Shown here: positions 52,914 to 62,239 of the stretch, piece after piece
How the letters are laid out: every line of letters starts with the position of its first letter
How positions within the stretch are numbered: position 1 is the first letter of the stretch
Source: Bog-257 sp963846715
Lineage (GTDB): Bacteria > Acidobacteriota > Terriglobia > Terriglobales > Acidobacteriaceae
DNA: 64,000 nt
Assembly: GCA_963846715.1 (NCBI GenBank)
Contig: CAWJXA010000001.1
Location: forward strand, 1 to 64,000
Direction: 5' to 3'
Notes under the pieces: generated by a model
Database searches by the model: none
Told to the model about the DNA's origin: nothing
The model's input: the letters and a program-made list of their open reading frames with translations, nothing else
Program-made: the position numbers and the translations under genes

Positions 52914-54356
52914 TTACTGCACCGGAATAATTCCCATCTCCACTATATGAATGGGCTTGTCATCGTTGGACCTTATGTCCCACTGAAGGGTTGCGTCGGA
53001 TGGCAGCGGGTTAGGGGCGTCAATTCTGAGGACTGCAACCGACGCGTCTTGGATAAGATTGGCCATGCTGCCCCCTAGAAGTCCTTCCACCATAGGCATA
53101 TCTACATGCACAGGGGTACAAGGGCGATCACACCTCGCAAAAAACCTAGGATTGAGAAGTGTCTTATCAACGGACAGTTTGAGAAGCGTACCTGGATTGG
53201 CTATGACCTTTTTGGCAGCATCTGAAATTGGTTGTGAAATATTGACGGGTCTCGACTTGAATTGCTCTTCTGTCCACAGCGCCTTGGGGGACGTCGGCGG
53301 CGGGTTAATGATTGTCGGGTTGCCAGTTATGTCTCCTCCTGCGCATATGCCGCCCGGACAGTTCTGGATAGGCGGCTGAGGTTTGCTTGTCGAACTTGCC
53401 GGAAGTGTAGCCGCACCCTTCGGGTTAGCAGCATCTCCTCTAGATGTTTCTGTTTTGACAGAGGCAACCTCAAGAATTCTAGATTTCGCCCATTCATATA
53501 TCTCAGCGTTGCGGTCTTCTGGCTTAACAATTTCGGAGTGAGTCTTGTCGAACGGTATGACAGGGCCGTCGCTCTGTGTGGAAAACAATTGTGGAACGAC
53601 TATAACGCCCTTTGTTGGTAGCTTTTCATACGCCACGAAAGTTTTTGGGAACGGAGAGGATGTAGTACGTTCTCGCAATAGCTCGGTCCAATCTGTCTCG
53701 ACCGCTTGCAGGAAATCAGCTGCATTCTTAGGGGATAGCGACGCAAACTGTGGGTTGTCGCTCAACCAGGTAGCGAGAGCCGCCAGCTCAGAACCGTTGC
53801 TAGGTACCGAAATATAGAGGACGCAGCGCACCTTCTTAAGCAGTCGATTCTGCGCTGGAGTGTCTAAAGTGTCCAGCATGCGCTTTGTGATTATTCCTCC
53901 GGCGCTGTGCGTGATGAAGAAGACCTGGTCGTAGTTCTTGAACACGCCCCGATCCTTGAGTTGCTGTCCCATCCGTACAGCGATCTCCTGAAGATTGGAG
54001 GCGGCGCTGAAAATTTCGGACTGATAACCGTATACATAGACATCGTAGCTGGCAAAATCTGGGTCATCCGCCAGTAGCTTAGGCCAATACGCTTTGGTAT
54101 GACTATTCGTCCAGGTGCTCGCCGAATCGCCAAGCACTCCGTGGACAAAAATCACGATCTTCTTGTGCCCAGCCGTTGGCCCTGAAATGAAGCCCGAAGT
54201 TGTGTTAGTGCCGTGTGCGATAGGTGTTAATAAGATTAGTGCTGCCAGAAGAACTATTGCCAGCTTGGTATTGGCGTGGCTCTCTGCGTAAAAGCGTAAA
54301 ACCAAAGGAATGCGGTCCAGCACCGTAAACCTAGGTGCTTGCGAATTGCTAGCCAT
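52914..54356 (-). CDS. Membrane-anchored alpha/beta hydrolase (lipase/esterase-like)
   Basis: The 480-residue protein has an N-terminal membrane helix (LAIVLLAALILLTPIAHG, about 32-50), then an alpha/beta hydrolase domain. It shows the oxyanion region IVIFVHGVLGDSASTW and the nucleophile elbow FITHSAGGIIT (catalytic Ser). Later Asp/His candidates include the DGPVIPFDKTHSEIV region. A linker containing CPGGICAGGDITGNPTIINP, a pattern I have seen repeatedly in soil-bacterial proteins, leads to a C-terminal beta domain (about 370-480). The substrate is unknown. It closes the accessory island. Confidence 0.78.
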   Translation of the reverse strand: MASNSQAPRFTVLDRIPLVLRFYAESHANTKLAIVLLAALILLTPIAHGTNTTSGFISGPTAGHKKIVIFVHGVLGDSASTWTNSHTKAYWPKLLADDPDFASYDVYVYGYQSEIFSAASNLQEIAVRMGQQLKDRGVFKNYDQVFFITHSAGGIITKRMLDTLDTPAQNRLLKKVRCVLYISVPSNGSELAALATWLSDNPQFASLSPKNAADFLQAVETDWTELLRERTTSSPFPKTFVAYEKLPTKGVIVVPQLFSTQSDGPVIPFDKTHSEIVKPEDRNAEIYEWAKSRILEVASVKTETSRGDAANPKGAATLPASSTSKPQPPIQNCPGGICAGGDITGNPTIINPPPTSPKALWTEEQFKSRPVNISQPISDAAKKVIANPGTLLKLSVDKTLLNPRFFARCDRPCTPVHVDMPMVEGLLGGSMANLIQDASVAVLRIDAPNPLPSDATLQWDIRSNDDKPIHIVEMGIIPVQ

Positions 54357-54847
54357 GCTTGAAGTCTACTCCCGGCGTATTCATCATTCCCCTTCCGGCA
54401 CTCGAAGCAAAATAGGAGCGCCGATTAGTACTTTCGTAACTTGACCGCGGTGGCGGGCATAAACATACTTCAGAGTAGGGCAGGAATTGCCGGAACCAGT
54501 TGTCAGTTGCCGGTTGTCAGTTATCAGCGGCCAACCCCTCATTCTGCCGCCAACGGCTGGGGTCGCAGGTCTCGTCGAACAGCAGGTTCCCTTCGACTTC
54601 GCTCAGGGCAGGCTCTCTACTCTGACTAAAGTCCTCGGTCGGAGTAACAATCCGAGAGAGAAGTAGTGAACGCCAAGTCCTTATTCCGCAGTATCTTACG
54701 TGTAAGTCTAAGGGGCTCAGGATCTTGGCGGGGGACTATGCAAGGTATTGAAAAGACGAGAGTTACTAGCGAGCGTAACTCATTTAAACACAGGATCTTA
54801 CGAGCAAGATCGTGATATCAAACGAGTTACAGAAAGGGGGGGTGCCC
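54357..54847. other. Intergenic region with heptad and interspersed repeats
   Basis: It holds a heptad run (GTTGTCA GTTGCCG GTTGTCA GTTATCA at about 54499-54528) and a short copy of the CCTTCGACTTCGCTCAGGGC repeat (54590-54614). A G7 run (54836-54842) serves as ribosome site of the next gene. No gene is supported. Confidence 0.6.
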
Positions 54848-55270
54848 GTGAGTCTTCCTACTCTAGAAGCTACCGATACGAGCCTTTATGCGATCTGCGA
54901 GCACATCAAGCCGGGCGGCGAGCGTTGCGGTTCGCCCGCGTGGCACGATGAGAAATACTGCTATCACCACATCGAGGTGCGCAAACGCGCTCCCAAGACC
55001 AACCTCTTTGTGCGGCTTTTTAACCCTCATCCGGAAACCCATCCTGATTACCGGTACGAGTTGCCCTATCTGGAGGACGCTGCCGCCATACAGATCGGCT
55101 TTATGCAGTTGATCCATGGCGTGGCGCAAGAGCGGATTCCGCCGGACCGGGCGAAGCTGATCCTGTCGGCGCTGCACGGCGCGGCGGCGAATTTGAGGCA
55201 GATGGAGGCGAGTAGTGCGAACCCTCCCGCCCTAGCCAAAAGAGCGCTAGAACGGGGCACCCGCGCCTGA
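54848..55270 (+). CDS. Small conserved-looking protein of unknown function
   Basis: GTG 54848 (MSLPTLEATD) is preferred because AAAGGGGGGG precedes it; GTG 54812 is in frame but has no site. The 140-residue protein has a Cys/His cluster near the N-terminus (CEHIKPGGERCGSPAWHDEKYCYHH) that looks like a treble-clef or zinc-knuckle arrangement, an ELPYLEDAAAIQIGFMQLIHG helix and a C-terminal helix. The family is not recognised. It could bind nucleic acid, but this is only suggested by the cluster. Confidence 0.7.
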   Translation: MSLPTLEATDTSLYAICEHIKPGGERCGSPAWHDEKYCYHHIEVRKRAPKTNLFVRLFNPHPETHPDYRYELPYLEDAAAIQIGFMQLIHGVAQERIPPDRAKLILSALHGAAANLRQMEASSANPPALAKRALERGTRA

Positions 55271-55401
55271 AGGCCGTCCCCTTCAAAGAACCAGACTTAA
55301 TCGGACTCTCCTTAGGAGGTAACAAGCAGGAAGCTGGGAGCAAATAGTCAACAGCGAAAACCGAAGAGCGCGGAAGGAATAGCACAAAGCAACCCGCACT
55401 C

Positions 55402-57705
55402 TTACCTTCTACTCTGCCACCTGAACCCTACTCGCGCCAGGATTGGCTGACCTATGGTCGGCACGGGTGTGCGCCCGATGTCGTATTGCTGATTGGTCAG
55501 GTTCTCGCCCTGGAAGAAGACGTCGAAGCCCTTGGGCAGTGGACGCGAAACCGTTGCACTCAGCACGAAGTAGGAGCCCAAGGGCAACAGGTTCTGGTCA
55601 TCATCGAATTCGTTGCTGGCGGTGCGGCCTTGTATGGCGACGAAGATTTTCTGTGGAGCTGCCCACGTTCCCTGGAAGACGAACTCGTTCTTTGGTACCA
55701 GCGGCACCTGGTTGCCAACCAGCGCGGGGTTGGCGGAAAACGAGGAGACCGTGGAGTTGATGAACTGATACGCGCAGCTGAACCAGATGCGGTCGGTGAT
55801 GGTGTAGTTGACGCCAGCCTGCAGTCCGGGCGCCTGAATGCGGCCCAGATTTTCGCGCATCCGCACGATGAGTTGTGGAGTCGTGCTGAGGGTGACGTTG
55901 GAAACCGGATCGGTGACAAAGCCCCAGAAGCCGACGCCATAAAGCGTCATACGATTTTGCAGGAGCGTGAAGCGTGCTCCACCTTCGCCGCCGGTAAAGT
56001 GTTCGGCGCGCAGGTAGGCGTTGGAAAGCGTCTGCACATTGCCCACTCTGAAAGTGCGATAGAGCTCGTTCAGCGTAGGAGCGCGAAACGAACGATAGGC
56101 AGACGCGTAAAGCACGGTGTGTTCGCCGGCATGATACGAGGTGGTCAGCCGCGGGCTAAAAGCGTTCTGGCCGCGATCGGGGTAAGCAAGGTACGTCGGC
56201 TTGCCCTTTGTCGGAATTCGCGACGAACTGGCGTCGAGGTTGCTCCACAAATCCTCCCTTCCGGAGAAGGTCACCGACCACTTCGGCGTAATCTGGAAGA
56301 TGCCTTCGGCGAATGCGCCCAACGATTGCTGCGTGCCGCCGTTCGACAAGTGCGCCGTCGGATGTCCGCTCGAGTAGCTAGTCTCGTTGCTGAATCCCTG
56401 CACGTACAGGCCGTCCAGTCCCGCCAGCATGGTCAAATGGCTGGCAATCTGCTTCGACCATTGCGCCAGCAATCCCATTTGTTGCGACGGAACATACTGA
56501 ATGTTGGTTAGCGATTCGCTGTCGCGGTTGGCTGCTATCGAGGAGAAAGTCTGATGGTAATTTTCCGTGCCCCCGTAAAGCCGGAGGGTAAACAATCCGG
56601 CGGCAGCACTGTCGTAATCGGTGCCGAAGGAAAGCTGCCGGACGGTGGTGTCGTTGATTTGCAGCGGCGTGCCATTCAGGCGGTCCTCACCATAAAGCGA
56701 GCCTCCAAGAAAGATCCGACCCCGATTGCCGAACATGCGCTCCACGCGCACAGTTCCACTGCCGTACTGCGAAGCCACCGGAGTGTCGACCGAACCTCGC
56801 ACAACCTGCGGCACGGCAGTGTATCCATCCGTGCGGAAGCCTTCTCCGCTGGCCACCACAGCCCATTGCGAGAACCGCACCGCGCCCCATCCCGAGCCGA
56901 ACGGAGAGTTTTCATTTCCATACGACCCCTGAACCGACGCCTCGGTCTGCACCGCATGACGGGTCTCCAGGTTGATCACGCCACCCAATGCGTCATCACC
57001 ATAAAGCGCAGAGACACCGCCCGGAACAAGCTGTACCTGGTCCAAAGAGGCCTGCGGAATGCGCGCCCAATAAATCCAGCTTCCAAAGGGATCGTTGAGT
57101 GGAATGCCATCCGCCAGGACCAAAGCGCGGCTTGCGCCATTGGCGCCGAGTCCGCGCAACGACACACCTTGCGACGTAGGATTGGCCGTCTGGCTACCCG
57201 AGCGGCGCAACAGCGAAAAGCCGGCTACGTTGCGCAGCTTGTCGTCGGTCGCAAGCGCGCCCCATTGCTGCAGTTGCGCGGAACTCACCGTCACGGCATC
57301 TGGCTGGGCTTCGACGTCATCCACGCCGGTCGGCAGGATGGAGGTGCGGGTTGCGGTCACGTCGAGGCTCTGCTGCACCGCCGCTGGAAGCAGCGTGATT
57401 GTGAGCCGGTTCCCGCCCGCCTGCCACGAACTTGTGCTGGTCGCGAAGCCGGATGCGTTGACGAGGAGCGTTCCCGTGGTGGCTGTGATTCCAGTGAATG
57501 CGAAAGTGCCGTCGCCTTGGGTCGTGCGATTGATCTCCTGCCCATCAGCACGCAAGACAACCTGGGCTCCGGCGATCACGGCGCCGCTGCGGTCTTTGAC
57601 GACGCCACGCAGTTCCTGTGGCGGCACTGCCCAAACGGATGGATGCAAAGCCAGGAGAACGAAGCCGATAGCTGTGGCAATCCGAACCCGGGCGAAGCGT
57701 CGCAT
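55402..57705 (-). CDS. TonB-dependent outer-membrane receptor with carboxypeptidase-like N-terminal domain
   Basis: I prefer ATG 57705 because it opens a signal peptide (FARVRIATAIGFVLLALHPSVWA); the frame extends to 57759. The mature protein has a CarboxypepD_reg-like domain (LRGVVKDRSGAVIAGAQVVL), a plug domain (VTVSSAQLQQWGALATDDKL, VSLRGLGANGASRALVLADG, ALYGDDALGGVINLET) and a beta-barrel to the C-terminus. The length of about 767 residues is normal for vitamin B12/siderophore-type receptors. The last residues (GFRWQSRR) lack the common terminal aromatic residue. The ligand cannot be told, and no transport genes are adjacent. Confidence 0.9.
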   Translation of the reverse strand: MRRFARVRIATAIGFVLLALHPSVWAVPPQELRGVVKDRSGAVIAGAQVVLRADGQEINRTTQGDGTFAFTGITATTGTLLVNASGFATSTSSWQAGGNRLTITLLPAAVQQSLDVTATRTSILPTGVDDVEAQPDAVTVSSAQLQQWGALATDDKLRNVAGFSLLRRSGSQTANPTSQGVSLRGLGANGASRALVLADGIPLNDPFGSWIYWARIPQASLDQVQLVPGGVSALYGDDALGGVINLETRHAVQTEASVQGSYGNENSPFGSGWGAVRFSQWAVVASGEGFRTDGYTAVPQVVRGSVDTPVASQYGSGTVRVERMFGNRGRIFLGGSLYGEDRLNGTPLQINDTTVRQLSFGTDYDSAAAGLFTLRLYGGTENYHQTFSSIAANRDSESLTNIQYVPSQQMGLLAQWSKQIASHLTMLAGLDGLYVQGFSNETSYSSGHPTAHLSNGGTQQSLGAFAEGIFQITPKWSVTFSGREDLWSNLDASSSRIPTKGKPTYLAYPDRGQNAFSPRLTTSYHAGEHTVLYASAYRSFRAPTLNELYRTFRVGNVQTLSNAYLRAEHFTGGEGGARFTLLQNRMTLYGVGFWGFVTDPVSNVTLSTTPQLIVRMRENLGRIQAPGLQAGVNYTITDRIWFSCAYQFINSTVSSFSANPALVGNQVPLVPKNEFVFQGTWAAPQKIFVAIQGRTASNEFDDDQNLLPLGSYFVLSATVSRPLPKGFDVFFQGENLTNQQYDIGRTPVPTIGQPILARVGFRWQSRR

Positions 57706-57815
57706 CCGTGTAGTTTCGCACAGCAGTACAGAGTTTATGAGGAAGCGATAAATATGCATGCGCGCGCCTAGCGCAAGTCCTATACTAGAGCCATCCGCAC
57801 TTTAGGAGAATCCTA

Positions 57816-58973
57816 ATGATTACTACTGCAGAAGGAACTGCCCTCATAGAAGAAACATCCGTCCATCCTCCCAAGCGGCTGTTGTTCGGTCCCGGACCGA
57901 GCCAGGTCCATCCCCGGGTTTACAGTGCGCTTGCTCAACCCATCGTCGGCCATCTTGATGCTTACTTTTTTGAAGTTTCCACCAATATTCAGCACCTCCT
58001 CCGCACCGTCTTCGGAACCAAGAATGATTTGACCTTTGTGATCTCCGCAACCGGAAGCGGCGGCATGGAGACGGCCATCAGCAACTTTGTCGAGAAGGGT
58101 ACCAAGGTGGTGTCGTTCGCCAACGGTTTCTTCTGCGATCGCATGTCAGAGATGGCGCGCCGCCAGGGCGCCGAGCTGGTGCGCTTCGAGAAACCTTGGG
58201 GCGAAGTTTTTGGCGACGAAGAAGCGGCCAAGTTCATTCATCTGGAAAGACCCAAGGTCGTGATGTACGTCCAAGCCGAAACCTCAGCCGGCGCCTTCCA
58301 GCGCGGTGAGGCCATCTGCAAGGCCGCGCACGAAGTCGGCGCGCTGGTCATCACCGACTGCGTCACGTCGCTTGGAGCAATGCCCGTTGAAGTGGACAAG
58401 ACTGGTATTGACGTTGCTTATAGCTGCACGCAGAAGGGCTTGAGTTGTCCTCCGGGACTTTCCCCTATCACCATTTCGCCGCGCGCGGCCGAGTGGCTGC
58501 AGAAACGCGAAACTCCGAATCGGTCTTGGTATTTCGATCTAAAGCTGATTGCCGACTACCTGACCGTGTCGCATCGTTATCATCACACGGCGTCGGCTAC
58601 CATGTTCTACGGATTACATGAGGGACTCACGCTCATCGAAGAAGAAGGTCTCGAGAATCGCTGGGAACGCCATCATCAGGCGCATCTGGAGTTTGTCAGG
58701 ACCATCGAAGCCATGGGACTGAAGATGCTGGTCGCGCCCGAACATCGCATCTGGAACTTGAACACGCCGAAGGTTCCGCAAGGTGTCGATGAAGCCAAGG
58801 TGCGGGCCACGCTGCTCAAAGAGCATGGCATCGAAATCGCGGGTGGCTTCGGTCCGCTGGCAGGAAAGATCTTCCGCATCGGCCTGATGGGACCGCTGGC
58901 AACCAGCGAGCATGTCCATGATTTCGTCGATCGCTTCGGAGCGGCTTTGCGCGGAGCGGGCTATCAGCAGTAA
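57816..58973 (+). CDS. Class V aminotransferase (alanine-glyoxylate / serine-pyruvate type)
   Basis: The 385-residue PLP enzyme opens RLLFGPGPSQVHPRVYSAL and has the cofactor region SATGSGGMETAISN and the Asp of VITDCVTSLGAMPVE. The PLP Lys lies in SCTQKGLSCPPGL. Family members interconvert glyoxylate and glycine with alanine or serine. A glyoxylate link with aceA (45.9 kb) is possible but the genes are not adjacent. ATG 57816 follows AGGAG; TATACT at 57781-57786 could be the -10 box. Confidence 0.9.
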   Translation: MITTAEGTALIEETSVHPPKRLLFGPGPSQVHPRVYSALAQPIVGHLDAYFFEVSTNIQHLLRTVFGTKNDLTFVISATGSGGMETAISNFVEKGTKVVSFANGFFCDRMSEMARRQGAELVRFEKPWGEVFGDEEAAKFIHLERPKVVMYVQAETSAGAFQRGEAICKAAHEVGALVITDCVTSLGAMPVEVDKTGIDVAYSCTQKGLSCPPGLSPITISPRAAEWLQKRETPNRSWYFDLKLIADYLTVSHRYHHTASATMFYGLHEGLTLIEEEGLENRWERHHQAHLEFVRTIEAMGLKMLVAPEHRIWNLNTPKVPQGVDEAKVRATLLKEHGIEIAGGFGPLAGKIFRIGLMGPLATSEHVHDFVDRFGAALRGAGYQQ

Positions 58974-59226
58974 AGAACGCCGAATAAGGCGCAAGTGATT
59001 CGCGTCGACGCAACGACTCGATTGAGTAACTCGTATCTCTGCAACGTTCTTAGCGTGCTTGTGGGTAGTGCGACTATATCGTCGGGGACGTGCGCCCGAT
59101 TCCTGGGCCGGGCTCGAACTAACGGTTCGCTGCCCCGGCTCGGGTCCTTAGACCCCGCTTCGTTGCGCTCGGGATGAAAAATCAAAGCGGGATTGGACTT
59201 CGTTGCTGTTCCAACCCACTACTTCT

Positions 59227-59820
59227 TCATCCCAACGACAGTGGAAGGGTTTGCGGCGGGTAATTGGTGAGTACATCCTGCACCTCCACGGAGTTTGGCC
59301 CGATGTGCACGATCTTGTAGTGCCGGTCGACGATATCGCCTTCCTTGGCCACGAAGATGTCCTCACCCTTAGACAAGAAGATTCGCTTGTTGCCGTCCTT
59401 GCGGCTGGCGAAGCCGTAAAACTTTAGAGGAATTGGTGGCGGTGGTGGCGGCGTTACCACCGCAGGCTGCGTATCCGGCGGCAAAGCTTTGGGAATAGGA
59501 GGCTCCTCCGGCTGCGAGCGAAAGATGTCGCGACCGGTCCCTTTGTAGGCCACGTCTTCGCTGGACTTCAGCAGGTCGAAGCGCAGCGTCGGATCGAGCG
59601 TCTGGGCCAGCAGGGTTTGGGGCTTGCGCGCGGTCTTCGTTGAACCTGGCTTAGCAGTGCCGGGAGCACTCCCCGGCAACGGACGGACAGCGGCAGACGT
59701 GGCCGCGGGGGCCGGTTCCTCGCTACCGCCCGTAAACAATCGTATTACCAGGAACGCGGCCACAATCAGCAACGCGGCGGCGATGATCGTCTTGGTCCGG
59801 TTCTCGGTACCGATCTTCAC
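59227..59820 (-). CDS. Type IV pilus assembly protein, PilP-like
   Basis: The 197-residue protein has an N-terminal membrane helix (TIIAAALLIVAAFLVIRLF, about 10-28), a Pro/Ala-rich linker (PPPPPPIPLK), and a small C-terminal beta domain (KFYGFASRKDGNKRIFLSKG, DIFVAKEGDIVDRHYKIV) like the homology region of PilP/GspC. PilP normally couples the PilN-PilO complex to the secretin. Its GTG start overlaps the stop of the fused pilN-pilO gene by four bases. The secretin gene expected next is not here. Confidence 0.75.
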   Translation of the reverse strand: MKIGTENRTKTIIAAALLIVAAFLVIRLFTGGSEEPAPAATSAAVRPLPGSAPGTAKPGSTKTARKPQTLLAQTLDPTLRFDLLKSSEDVAYKGTGRDIFRSQPEEPPIPKALPPDTQPAVVTPPPPPPIPLKFYGFASRKDGNKRIFLSKGEDIFVAKEGDIVDRHYKIVHIGPNSVEVQDVLTNYPPQTLPLSLG

Positions 59821-61130
59821 GAGGTTTGAGCTCCGCTGCGCAAATAGGTCTCAACCTTAAGTTGTAGGCGGACGTTACCCTGCTGCTCCCCCAACGCGAT
59901 CCCGTCAATCAGGAAAAACATTTTGTCGCGTTCCAGTTGATTGATGAACTTGACTTCCTGGAGGTAGTCGCCGGAGAGGGCTATCTCGATGGTCATCTTG
60001 CGCAAGCCGTCGATGGGCGACTCTTTGTCGTCGTACTTCACGCCCGCAAAGTGTACACCGGTATCGCTGGCTACCTTGCCCAACTCTTCCGCCACCTGCG
60101 AATACTCGGTTGGAAGCCGATCGGCATAGAACTTGTTGATGTCCGCCTTGGCCTGAATGAGCTTCACGTCCATGCCGCGGGTGGGAAGGACCTGCTCGCG
60201 CTTGGCGGTAAGCTTGGCACGCTGCTCGTAGTAATCACGCTGCCGCGCCTGCCGCGACTTCCCTGCCGGCGAGAGGATATATCCAATGCACGCCAGGTCG
60301 ATTACTGCCAGTGTGATGACCACCGGCATCAGGGTCTTGCGAATTTCACGTATGCTCGCCATCAGTGCGGCCTCATCGGCACGGGTCGTGGCGCCCCGCT
60401 CCGCGCTTGGGTTGAATTGCTGCCCGGTGGCTGATTGAAGTTGCGCACCGGAGCCGCTGCCGCCTTGGCCGGGGCGTTTGCTTTTCCCGGGGCGTTTTGC
60501 TTGTTTGTCTTTGTCCTTATCATCGTCTGCCGCGGCGTCGCTGTCGCCAGCGGTTGGAATGTAGATGGCAGCAATGTCAAACTGGATATTGCCCGGACCA
60601 GCGCTTTGATCGCTGGAATTCGCGGTGACGTTCTCGGCCATAACCTGGGACTGCCGGAAGTGATTCGACTTTTCCATGCGACGCACCAGTTCGACGGCAC
60701 GGTCGCGCGAATCGGTGGCCACCACTACCCGCAGCATCAGGTCATTGGTCTTGGTGTACTCGGGCTTCATGGAAACGACATGCAGATTGGGTGGCACGAT
60801 TCGTTCCATCTCGGTAAATACACGCGTCCAAGACAGGGCTTTGCGGGCAAACAATTCGTTGAGGAATTGCGACTGGTCGGCGATGTCGCGATTCACCGGT
60901 TTATTCAAGAGCGCGCGCGCCTGTGCATCCTCAAAGTCGAGGCCGTTGATTTCGCGCCGTACCTGGGCCATCTGCCGATTGATGTCGCGCGATTGTGATC
61001 GCTGATACACAATGTAGCCGACAAGCAGGGCAGTCACCACGGCGAGAGCGATGACCAGCATACCCATGCGGCGGCGATAGAAGCGGGCGGCCTCGTAGGG
61101 CTGACTGGCAAGATTGATGTTTAGACGCAT
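59817..61130 (-). CDS. Fused PilN-PilO type IV pilus inner-membrane protein
   Basis: The 437-residue protein joins two modules. Residues 1-195 are PilN-like: MRLNINLASQPYEAARFYRR, a membrane helix (about 22-42), then the ferredoxin-like fold. A low-complexity Lys/Asp/Gly linker (about 195-260) leads to a PilO-like module (about 265-437) with its own helix (LMPVVITLAVIDLACIGYIL), a coiled coil, and a C-terminal domain with KMTIEIALSGDYLQEVKFIN. PilN and PilO are normally separate partners. The ATG overlaps the pilM stop by one base (TGATG). The gene lies between pilM and a pilP-like gene. Confidence 0.83.
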   Translation of the reverse strand: MRLNINLASQPYEAARFYRRRMGMLVIALAVVTALLVGYIVYQRSQSRDINRQMAQVRREINGLDFEDAQARALLNKPVNRDIADQSQFLNELFARKALSWTRVFTEMERIVPPNLHVVSMKPEYTKTNDLMLRVVVATDSRDRAVELVRRMEKSNHFRQSQVMAENVTANSSDQSAGPGNIQFDIAAIYIPTAGDSDAAADDDKDKDKQAKRPGKSKRPGQGGSGSGAQLQSATGQQFNPSAERGATTRADEAALMASIREIRKTLMPVVITLAVIDLACIGYILSPAGKSRQARQRDYYEQRAKLTAKREQVLPTRGMDVKLIQAKADINKFYADRLPTEYSQVAEELGKVASDTGVHFAGVKYDDKESPIDGLRKMTIEIALSGDYLQEVKFINQLERDKMFFLIDGIALGEQQGNVRLQLKVETYLRSGAQTS

Positions 61131-62017
61131 CAGGAAACCAGAGCTCCCACTACTCCAGCCAGCACCGCCCGCGGCACATTGCCGGCCGCTGCGCCCGCCA
61201 GGCTGCTGGACACCAGGTCTTCCACGCGAATGTTCGCGCTCATGCTCAAGGCCTCTTGCAGGGCCTGTGCCGATTCGACTCCGGTGACAAGGACACGGTC
61301 CACGCCGACCGAGTAACGGTCTTCGAAGTACACCAGCGAAGTGTTCACGTCATCCACTAGAGACTCGCCACTAACCACCGAGCCACCGTTCTCCAAGGCG
61401 CGATGAAGCAGCAACTGGTTATTGTCAACGATGGCGAACGTAGTAGTTCCCCGCTCGACCTTGATGACCATGGTTGGACGCGCGCCATCCACCGCCCCAA
61501 GGGCCGCAATCATGGAAGGCAAGACCGCGCCGGGATTGTAACCCGCTTCCCGGACGAGCGATTCGTACTCCTCCAAAATGTTGCGCGGTGTTACCGCCGC
61601 GACCACCCTCACGGGATCGGATGTTCCCTGTCGATCGAATGATATCGCCGCATGTTCGACCTCAAAAGGCAGCGACTTTTTCAGCCGGAAACGGACTACC
61701 GCATCTGCTTCCTCCGGTTTGGCGGGCAGGGTGTCAAAGTCCAGCAGCATAATGCGCGTGGTGGCGTCGGGAATCACGAGGCAGACATCGCGGGAACGCC
61801 CTGCAACGGCCGCCAAGGCCTCCCGCAGCGCGGTGACCATGGCCTCCCGCGAGTTAACGTTCGCGGCCTGTAGGCCAGGGGTGAGCGCTCCCTCGGGAAC
61901 CGCCTGCGCGGAGGCAGCTTCCAGGGTCAGAGCGCCTTCGGCGGCGCGACCTGCGACAACGCGCTCGGCGCTTATTTCACAGGCGATGCGAGGCCGCGGA
62001 ATGTGGTTGGAAGGCAT
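61130..62017 (-). CDS. pilM: Type IV pilus assembly protein PilM-like
   Basis: PilM is an actin-like cytoplasmic protein that binds the N-terminus of PilN. The protein is about 295 residues and shows the actin-fold pattern RIACEISAERVVAGRA, VVRFRLKKSLPFEVEHAAIS, VKVERGTTTFAIVDNNQLLL and a later VLVTGVESAQAL. I prefer ATG 62017 (MPSNHIPRP) over TTG 62026. It is somewhat shorter than the usual 350 residues. The stop is coupled to pilN-pilO; pilB lies 222 bases upstream in the same direction. Confidence 0.8.
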   Translation of the reverse strand: MPSNHIPRPRIACEISAERVVAGRAAEGALTLEAASAQAVPEGALTPGLQAANVNSREAMVTALREALAAVAGRSRDVCLVIPDATTRIMLLDFDTLPAKPEEADAVVRFRLKKSLPFEVEHAAISFDRQGTSDPVRVVAAVTPRNILEEYESLVREAGYNPGAVLPSMIAALGAVDGARPTMVIKVERGTTTFAIVDNNQLLLHRALENGGSVVSGESLVDDVNTSLVYFEDRYSVGVDRVLVTGVESAQALQEALSMSANIRVEDLVSSSLAGAAAGNVPRAVLAGVVGALVS

Positions 62018-62050
62018 TAGTTTCAAGTTTCAAGTTTCGAAGGCTCAAAT

Positions 62051-62162
62051 TCGTCGAGCGAAGTCGAAGGATCCCTATTGCTATCAAGGCACCTCGCTTG
62101 GGGGAGCAATCTTGCCACGATAGGGGTCCTTCGACTCGTCGCTGCGCTCCTCGCTCAGGATG
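62051..62162. repeat. Two copies of the TCCTTCGACT repeat in opposite orientation
   Basis: The first (62051-62076) reads TCGTCGAGCGAAGTCGAAGG and is inverted relative to the second (about 62123-62162, TCCTTCGACTCGTCGCTGCG onward), which matches 15011-15050. The pair lies in the gap between pilB and pilM. Confidence 0.7.
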
Positions 62163-62189
62163 ACAGACGACTGAAGCTCGCAGCGCACG

Positions 62190-62236
62190 GCTAATATGCT
62201 AATGTGCCAAATGCTAATTGCTAACGGCTAATTGCT
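62190..62236. repeat. Heptad repeats beside pilB
   Basis: Units GCTAATA, GCTAATG, GCTAATT, GCTAACG, GCTAATT, partly interrupted, ending just before the pilB stop codon. Confidence 0.65.
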
Positions 62237-62239
62237 GCC

